From JANYCG01 sp031397915 (GTDB lineage: Bacteria; Pseudomonadota; Gammaproteobacteria; Burkholderiales; Burkholderiaceae_C), in contig JANNMM010000107.1 of assembly GCA_031397915.1 (NCBI GenBank), positions 1 to 6,155 on the forward strand: a stretch of 6,155 nt of DNA. Reading direction: 5' to 3'. Numbering within the stretch: the first letter of the stretch is position 1; each line of letters begins with the position of its first letter. The notes under the pieces were generated by a model. The model did not search any database, was not told the origin of the DNA, and saw only the letters and a program-made list of their open reading frames with translations. A program made the position numbers and the translations under genes. Below are positions 1 to 4,272 of this stretch, piece by piece.

Positions 1-135
1 GGCCAAGCTCATCGCATAGTCCAGCGGCAGCAGCACTGCCTGGGCTTGACGAAACTGCTCCAGCGTGCAATCGCTGCGGATTGTCTGGCGGGCGCGTTTG
101 AGGAGTTCCTCATCTCCAGTGAATGGTCGCGACAT
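1..135 (-). CDS. Partial gene, probable N-terminal helix-turn-helix part of an IS630-like transposase
   Basis: Reading leftward from an ATG at 135-133, 45 codons are open to the window edge, so the gene is cut by the window. The protein starts MSRPFTGDEELLKRARQTIR and continues with a segment reading LRQ/FRQAQAVLLPL followed by YAMSLA. This pattern, a charged helix, then an AQAVLLPL-like helix, then a Leu/Ser-rich start of a helix-turn-helix, is what I recall from N-termini of IS630-family transposases and their HTH partners. That is recognition from memory, not an alignment. A GGAG Shine-Dalgarno at 145-142 lies 6 bases before the ATG and supports this start; it sits inside the inverted repeat at 138-165. 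The catalytic DDE part would lie outside the window. Alternatives are an unrelated HTH protein or an antitoxin-like regulator. Confidence 0.45.
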   Translation of the reverse strand, partial: MSRPFTGDEELLKRARQTIRSDCTLEQFRQAQAVLLPLDYAMSLA

Positions 136-137
136 GA

Positions 138-165
138 AATGCTCCATCTGTGTTGATGGAGCATT
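138..165 (-). promoter_or_regulatory. 11-bp perfect inverted repeat covering the ribosome-binding site of the leftward gene
   Basis: Bases 138-148 (AATGCTCCATC) and 155-165 (GATGGAGCATT) are exact reverse complements around a 6-base loop. Read on the minus strand, the second arm contains the GGAG Shine-Dalgarno (145-142) and ends 2 bases before the start codon. In a transcript entering from upstream, the hairpin would bury the ribosome-binding site. A possible -10 box, TAATAA, lies at 172-167 on the minus strand with only a poor -35. Transcription from it would start near 160, inside the first arm, and so would not make the full hairpin. This arrangement is known for some insertion sequences such as IS10 and IS50. 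It could instead be a protein operator or part of the element's end. No T-run follows, so it is not a typical terminator. Confidence 0.5.
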
Positions 166-197
166 ATTATTACACTAATGAATTAGAAATGGAATAA

Positions 198-338
198 TTG
201 GTGGTTCAGGGCTTTCTGGCACCCGACCCTGATTCCAATGCGGTTCCTTGGCCGGGCTCCTTGTTCTTGTTTGGCGCCGCGTTGGTTGGCGTCGTGGGCG
301 TTCGCCGTCAGGCGAAGGCCTGCGCCAAGACGGCCTGA
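198..338 (+). pseudogene. Orphan PEP-CTERM-like C-terminal sorting tail, remnant of an exported protein gene
   Basis: The plus-strand frame opens after a TAA at 195-197 and closes with TGA at 336-338 (46 codons). It encodes an acidic/Pro stretch (APDPDSNA), then VPWPGS at 243-260, a hydrophobic helix LFLFGAALVGVVGV (261-302), an RR pair (303-308) and a short basic tail. This is the layout of the PEP-CTERM anchor recognised by exosortase/archaeosortase systems: VPEPGS-like motif, transmembrane helix, Arg cluster, end of protein. The Glu of PEP is replaced by Trp (TGG), which could be decay or a tolerated variant. No body, signal peptide or good start codon precedes it; TTG 198 or GTG 201 are the only in-frame options near the front. 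It therefore looks like the 3' end of a gene whose front has been lost or frameshifted at the mobile-element boundary to the left. No exosortase gene is visible here. Confidence 0.5.
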
Positions 339-343
339 GTTTT
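304..343 (+). terminator. Possible hairpin terminator at the end of the PEP-CTERM remnant
   Basis: GCCGTC (304-309) pairs with GACGGC (329-334), and inside it GGCG (311-314) pairs with CGCC (323-326), with a 1/2-base internal bulge and an 8-base loop. TTTT follows at 340-343 after five intervening bases. The T-run is short and the hairpin lies within the last codons, so this is a weak intrinsic terminator at best. A competing hairpin, TTCGCC (301-306) with GGCGAA (311-316), uses part of the same sequence. A further 6-bp stem (356-361 with 367-372) surrounds the stop codon of the opposing kinase gene, but no T-run follows on either strand. Confidence 0.3.
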
Positions 344-361
344 GGCTGTTGTCGTCCGGTT

Positions 362-2083
362 TCAGGAACCGGGACGTTCGGGGGAACTGACCAGCCATTG
401 CGCCCGTGCGCGCGTCGACTGCACGATATCTGCGTTCAGCCGGTCGTTCACTGCGATTCGGCGCTCCGCTTCTTCCCGCGCGTTGCCATTGGTCCGCATG
501 TGGCGATCAACCAGGCGCTGCATGGCCAGCTTCATGTGAACATCGAGGTACCAACGCTCGTGAAACTGCTGCGCCACGTTCCAGCCGTCGCCCTCGTGCA
601 GCAAATACAGGCCTTCAACGATGACCAGTTTGACGCTTGGACTGATTGAAATGGCGTCCTCCACGGGATCGCCCACACCGTGTTCAAAGGCTGGCCAGTT
701 CACGCCAATGGGTTGACCGGCGTCGCCTTCACCGACGGCGCGCAGTTGGCGCAGGCGGTCCGACAACGCCGCAGCATCAAAAGTCCAGGGTGAGCCGCGG
801 CGCTTGAAGGCCTCCGCCGGGTTGGGGAAAGCCGCCAGTTGCGCTTTAGTGAGGTGGAAGCCGTCCATGCCCAGCGCAACGGCGACCTCAATCCCATAAT
901 TCAGATTAACTTCATGCGCTAACTTATTGGCTAATAATGACTTTCCAGATCCAGGCAGCCCTACCAATGCGATCAAAATGCGCTGACATGAACCGACGAT
1001 ACCGGCGCTTTCAGGCACGTTTACCTGCTCCGTTTTCGACGTCTCAAGCAGGTTCATCAAGTGCGCCACCGGGTCTGGCAGCCGCCGCGGCTTCCCGGGC
1101 ATCTTCGCGCCCACGTGCGCCAGTCCGCGTGTGCGGGCCAGCTCGACCTGGCGCTGGCGCTCCAACAGCGAAGCCTTCTCCTGGTCCGTGCGCGTTGCGA
1201 AACACCGGGGGCAACTCACGCCCCGCACAAACAGCGCAGACGCCCGCTCGGCGTCACCCACCGGGTGGCGGCAAGAGCGGCACAGCTCATACGGCCCCGG
1301 TTTCAGGCCATGGCCCACTGACACACGCTCGTCAAAGACAAAACACTCGCCCTGCCACAGGCTTTGCGCCGCCGGCACCTCTTCGAGGTACTTGAGGATG
1401 CCGCCTTCCAGGTGGTAAACCTCGTCGTAACCTTTCATTTTGAGGAAAGCGGTCGATTTTTCGCAGCGGATGCCGCCCGTGCAAAACATCGCCACCGCGG
1501 GTTTTCTGGCGCCGTCGGTGTGCAAGGCCCCGCCGTTTTCCAGGTTCTCCTGCGCGGCCACCCAGCCTGGCAGGTCGGCAAAGGTCTTGATGCGCGGGTC
1601 GACCGCGCCTTTGAAGCTGCCGATGTCCACCTCGTAGTCGTTGCGGGTATCGATCAGCACCATGCCGGGGCGGCTGATGAGCGCGTTCCAGTCTTTTGGC
1701 TGCACATACGCGCCCGCCATCACCGTCGGGCTGACACCCGGCACGCCCAGCGTGACGATCTCCTTCTTGACCCGCACTTTCATGCGCAGAAACGGCAGCT
1801 CGCCCGCCCAGGATTCCTTGTGTGCCAGATCCGCCAACGCGCCACCGGCAAAATCCCGCGAACGCAAATGCGCCAGCACCGCCCGCACGCCGGCTTCCGG
1901 CCCCGCAATCGTGCCATTGATGCCTTCGGTGGCCAGCAGCAGCGTGCCTTTCACGCCCGCTGCATCACACATGGCCTGTAGCGGCTCTTTCAAGTCGGCG
2001 CTGTCGGGCAGGTCGACAAATTTGTAGAGGGCGGCGGTCAGGTATCGAGGATGCACTGACGGCTCAAGACGCTCGGGATTCAT
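362..2083 (-). CDS. trhO: Fusion of tRNA uridine-34 hydroxylase TrhO (rhodanese family) and a P-loop nucleoside/nucleotide kinase-like domain
   Basis: The protein has 573 residues from the ATG at 2083. Residues about 15-335 are a complete TrhO (formerly YceA/UPF0176). They comprise an N-terminal domain with ATEGINGTIA (51-60), a rhodanese domain with LIDTRNDYE (143-151) and the active loop CTGGIRCEK (C201, C207), and then FVFDER. Two Cys pairs, C268/C271 and C291/C294, probably bind metal. TrhO makes 5-hydroxyuridine at tRNA position 34. Residues about 343-573 are a second enzyme of the uridine kinase/phosphoribulokinase class. It has Walker A GLPGSGKS (375-382), MDGFHLTKAQL (406-416), RRGSPWTFD (428-436), FEHGVGDPVED (466-476) and a Walker B-like LVIVEGLYLL (486-495). 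Its substrate cannot be named. A longer start at 2158 is open, but its 25 extra residues overlap the patatin 3' end and do not match TrhO. The chosen start lies 19 bases after the patatin stop with no clear Shine-Dalgarno, which suggests translational coupling. Confidence 0.88.
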   Translation of the reverse strand: MNPERLEPSVHPRYLTAALYKFVDLPDSADLKEPLQAMCDAAGVKGTLLLATEGINGTIAGPEAGVRAVLAHLRSRDFAGGALADLAHKESWAGELPFLRMKVRVKKEIVTLGVPGVSPTVMAGAYVQPKDWNALISRPGMVLIDTRNDYEVDIGSFKGAVDPRIKTFADLPGWVAAQENLENGGALHTDGARKPAVAMFCTGGIRCEKSTAFLKMKGYDEVYHLEGGILKYLEEVPAAQSLWQGECFVFDERVSVGHGLKPGPYELCRSCRHPVGDAERASALFVRGVSCPRCFATRTDQEKASLLERQRQVELARTRGLAHVGAKMPGKPRRLPDPVAHLMNLLETSKTEQVNVPESAGIVGSCQRILIALVGLPGSGKSLLANKLAHEVNLNYGIEVAVALGMDGFHLTKAQLAAFPNPAEAFKRRGSPWTFDAAALSDRLRQLRAVGEGDAGQPIGVNWPAFEHGVGDPVEDAISISPSVKLVIVEGLYLLHEGDGWNVAQQFHERWYLDVHMKLAMQRLVDRHMRTNGNAREEAERRIAVNDRLNADIVQSTRARAQWLVSSPERPGS

Positions 2084-2102
2084 AAGGTGGAATTGTCCAG
2101 GT

Positions 2103-3329
2103 TCAAAGCGCCTGCACCCGTGCCATGTCGGGCTTCTCCAGCCATGCGGCAAACTCATCCGCCAACTGATGGCTGGCGGACACCGCGCTGCGCCAGGCTT
2201 TCACGCGGCCTGCGAAATCGCTGCCGTAGTGGGTGAAATCATTGCGGTCCGGCAGCTTGCCATTGGGCAATGTTTTGACCCAATTCGGGTCGGGCGCCAG
2301 CAGCAGCATGTTGTCCAGGTGCCGCGTGGCCTTGTGGCGCCATTTCAGGCCCTTGTCGAGCCAGCCGGGCACCACGGCTTTCTGGAAATGCGGGTACAGC
2401 ACCAAGCGACCGGTTTTAGCGGTATGGGCAACTTCTGCGGCGTCGGATTCTATTGAATTTGTAGTTTTTTCACACTCTTCGTGAATTGGATTGCCACCAA
2501 GTCTTGAATTCATTAGACTATTTGCTAGAGAGTCAGGTGTAATTTTGGTTAATAAATAATCTAAATGAAGATGATAATCAATAATGCCTCCATCCCAGTA
2601 AGCCCCACGCGGCGCCCCGGGGATGTCGTGCACGGCGTTCAGCACAAAGGGTATCGAGCAGCTAGCCTGAACCGCCAGATTGAAATTGGCTTCGGTCAAT
2701 GCGACCTGACGCGTGCGGAAATCGCCCGTGCCAAAGGGCAAAGCCGGCAACGCCCCGTGGTCACTGCGGGCGCCTGAAGAAAACACCACGCGCTCCAGCC
2801 AGGCGCCCATGGCCTTGCGTTGCGCCGTATTGGTGAGAAACGCGCCCAAGTAGCCCAGTGGTGTGCGCCAGGGGCCCTCGCGCCCCAGCACATGGCGCCC
2901 GCGCGACGTCATCACGTGCAACCGGTAACGCGGGTGGTTCAGTACCTCCTGGACTCGGCCGCCGTAAAAACGCGCAAGGTTTTGGCCAAACTGTTCACTC
3001 ACAAACTTCGCGGACGGCCGCTTTTCACCTGGCTTGAGCACGTAGTGCTGGGCAATGTAGTCGCGCTCGAGCGTCTTGAAGCCCGCAACGGGGTCTTCCA
3101 GGCACGCTGTGGCCATGCGCCACGCGCCAATCGAGGCGCCCACCAGGTCAATGGGCTGGCGGCTTTGCGGCAACCATTGACCAAACAGAAAACGGTCGAT
3201 CGGGCCCAGGATCAAGCCTTTGGGGCCACCCGCGGCGCCGGGGACAACGCCCACATCAGCGGCCTGCAGGCCATTTTCCTGAAGGTGCCGACGGGCCAGC
3301 GGGCCCGCGTAGAGTCGCAACGCTTGCAT
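2103..3329 (-). CDS. Patatin-like phospholipase / acyl hydrolase
   Basis: The protein has 408 residues and no signal peptide or membrane segment, so it is probably cytoplasmic or peripheral. The patatin fold signatures are present in order: a Gly-rich oxyanion loop GAAGGPKG (31-38), the nucleophile elbow GASIG with Ser66 (64-68), and the dyad Asp in DGG (246-248). Patatin-like enzymes use a Ser-Asp dyad to hydrolyse acyl esters of lipids; the lipid here is unknown. The ATG at 3329 is preceded by AGGG at 3340-3337 with 7-base spacing. The gene lies 26 bases after the HDOD gene and 19 bases before trhO, so it is probably co-transcribed with both. The unusual part is residues about 249-306. Right after the catalytic DGG, the codons turn AT-rich and code for a hydrophilic segment before the family-like VLYPHFQKAVVPGWLDK resumes. 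Confidence 0.85.
   Translation of the reverse strand: MQALRLYAGPLARRHLQENGLQAADVGVVPGAAGGPKGLILGPIDRFLFGQWLPQSRQPIDLVGASIGAWRMATACLEDPVAGFKTLERDYIAQHYVLKPGEKRPSAKFVSEQFGQNLARFYGGRVQEVLNHPRYRLHVMTSRGRHVLGREGPWRTPLGYLGAFLTNTAQRKAMGAWLERVVFSSGARSDHGALPALPFGTGDFRTRQVALTEANFNLAVQASCSIPFVLNAVHDIPGAPRGAYWDGGIIDYHLHLDYLLTKITPDSLANSLMNSRLGGNPIHEECEKTTNSIESDAAEVAHTAKTGRLVLYPHFQKAVVPGWLDKGLKWRHKATRHLDNMLLLAPDPNWVKTLPNGKLPDRNDFTHYGSDFAGRVKAWRSAVSASHQLADEFAAWLEKPDMARVQAL
2445..2585 (-). other. AT-rich in-frame segment inside the patatin gene
   Basis: By hand count about 42 of 141 bases are G or C (about 30%), while the flanking gene is clearly GC-rich. The segment encodes residues 249-295, starting just after the catalytic DGG (246-248). 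It begins with IIDYHLHLDY, which looks like normal patatin sequence in AT-rich codons. It continues through LLTKITPDSLANSL and CEKTTNSIES, a Ser/Thr/Asn/Glu-rich stretch that I do not recognise as part of the family. The frame stays open throughout. It may be a lineage-specific surface loop, a recombined tract, or a small insertion. Confidence 0.55.
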
Positions 3330-3338
3330 ACCGGAACC

Positions 3339-3348
3339 CTGACGTCAG
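3339..3348. repeat. 10-bp palindrome overlapping the patatin ribosome-binding site
   Basis: CTGACGTCAG is a perfect palindrome in the 26-base gap between the HDOD stop and the patatin start. Its left end overlaps the AGGG Shine-Dalgarno read on the minus strand (3340-3337). It is too short and loopless to form a stable hairpin. It might be a protein-binding site but may equally be chance. Confidence 0.25.
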
Positions 3349-3355
3349 TTGTGGT

Positions 3356-4183
3356 TCAGGAAGCGAACTGCTTGCCCGGCACGGCGGCGGTCCAGTCGAT
3401 CGGGTCTTGCTGCAGCACCATGTCGATGTCGAGTTTCAGGATGTCGCCCACCGAACCAGGGAACGTGACGGCCATGGCGCGCTGGTCCAGATTCGCCTCT
3501 TTGGCGCGGGCGCGCCAGGTAGCCAGATGAATGATGCCCGCGAGAGGCTCGTAGACGTCTTTTTCAAATGGGTAACACTGGTTTTCCAGCGCGTCCACCA
3601 TGGTTTGCGGAAATTTCCAGCGGCGCGCGAAACCGGCGCCCACTTCGGCATAGGAGAAACCCAGCGCCTTGGTTTCCACGTCGGCGCGTTTGAGGCTGAT
3701 CGGTGTAACTTCCGGGTTGAGCCGGGCCACTTGCTCGGGCATGGCCAGGTGGATCGCCAACTCGCCCACCGCGTGGATCAGGCCGCAGGTGAACGCCGCC
3801 TGCTGGTTGCCGCGCAAAACGCCCGCGAGCGAGCGCGAGACTTTGCCGACATTCAGGCTGTAACTCCAGAACTGCTGCAAATTGATGCCCGGCACCGCCT
3901 TGAACGAGCTGCCGCTGGCCGCCGTTGCCGCCATCGAGCGCACATGCCCCAAACCCAGCAACGCCAGCGACTCGGAGACGCTGTTGATCTGCCCCGACAG
4001 CTCAAAATAGGCCGAATTCGAGATTTCCAGCAAACGCGTGGTGAGCGCCGGGTCGGTGCTGATGAGCTGGGTGATCTTTTGCAGGTCCGGCTCGGGGCGC
4101 TCCAGCTCAAACAACAACAGCGCCACCACCCGGGGGATGCTGGGCAGGTTGAATTGCAGGGCCAACAGCTCGCTCAACTCCAT
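3356..4183 (-). CDS. HDOD-domain signalling protein with degenerate HD pair
   Basis: The protein has 275 residues, nearly all one HDOD domain. HDOD is a helical relative of HD phosphohydrolases, thought to act as a regulatory or scaffold module in signal transduction. The visible pattern is LPSIPRVVALLLFEL (13-27), LISTDPALTTRLLEISNSAYF (40-60), SESLALLGLGHVRSM (70-84), GLIHAVGELAI (134-144) and LGFSYAEVGAGFARRWKFP (174-192). Family members often keep HD in the GLLHDIG motif; here it reads H137-A138, so metal-dependent hydrolysis is unlikely. No receiver, GGDEF or EAL domain is attached. The ATG at 4183 has GGAGA at 4198-4194 with 10-base spacing. It is the first gene of the close-packed group HDOD, patatin, trhO-kinase and follows tex by 89 bases. 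Its partner or signal cannot be told from sequence. Confidence 0.85.
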   Translation of the reverse strand: MELSELLALQFNLPSIPRVVALLLFELERPEPDLQKITQLISTDPALTTRLLEISNSAYFELSGQINSVSESLALLGLGHVRSMAATAASGSSFKAVPGINLQQFWSYSLNVGKVSRSLAGVLRGNQQAAFTCGLIHAVGELAIHLAMPEQVARLNPEVTPISLKRADVETKALGFSYAEVGAGFARRWKFPQTMVDALENQCYPFEKDVYEPLAGIIHLATWRARAKEANLDQRAMAVTFPGSVGDILKLDIDMVLQQDPIDWTAAVPGKQFAS

Positions 4184-4272
4184 CAGACACTATTCTCCAA
4201 AGGGCCGCCCGGCCAATCAGCCGGGTTTCGGACCAGTTGATTATGGCGCGCAGACAAGGTCGAGGCGCCGAT
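4184..4272 (-). other. Intergenic gap between tex and the HDOD gene, with one small hairpin
   Basis: The 89 bases contain one GC-rich stem, CCCGGC (4208-4213) with GCCGGG (4220-4225), around a 6-base loop. No T-run follows on the minus strand, so it is not a convincing intrinsic terminator. The HDOD Shine-Dalgarno lies at 4198-4194. I find no promoter with both boxes at acceptable spacing; CATAAT occurs but lacks a matching -35. The HDOD group may be read through from tex or have a weak promoter of its own. Confidence 0.35.

Noticed and set aside
183..398. Minus-strand open frame of 71 codons beyond the kinase gene
   Set aside because: It overlaps the end of the kinase gene and is antisense to the PEP-CTERM tail. 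It has no recognisable motif or ribosome-binding site, and the opposite strand explains the sequence better.
248..649. Plus-strand open frame of 133 codons
   Set aside because: It is mostly antisense to the kinase domain and is in a different frame from the PEP-CTERM tail. Its Arg/Cys/His-rich composition is typical of GC-rich shadow frames.
1364..1981. Plus-strand open frame (205 codons) opposite trhO
   Set aside because: It is a shadow of the rhodanese domain, whose active-site loop and conserved blocks are on the minus strand.
2084..2158. Longer N-terminus for the TrhO-kinase protein starting at 2158
   Set aside because: The extra 25 residues fall within the patatin 3' coding end, have no TrhO-like content, and would force a 56-base overlap.
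2503..2516. Shared 10-mer AATTCATTAG between the patatin AT-rich patch and the region near 177-186
   Set aside because: The two occurrences share a short AT-rich string with no wider similarity, so chance is the better explanation.
4208..4225. Terminator after tex
   Set aside because: The stem is only 6 bp and no T-run follows on the minus strand, so it was recorded only as a hairpin in the gap.
3407..4240. Long plus-strand open frame (277 codons) opposite the HDOD gene
   Set aside because: The minus-strand product has clear HDOD motifs. The plus-strand product is Arg/Gln/His-rich with no recognisable domain, so it is a shadow.
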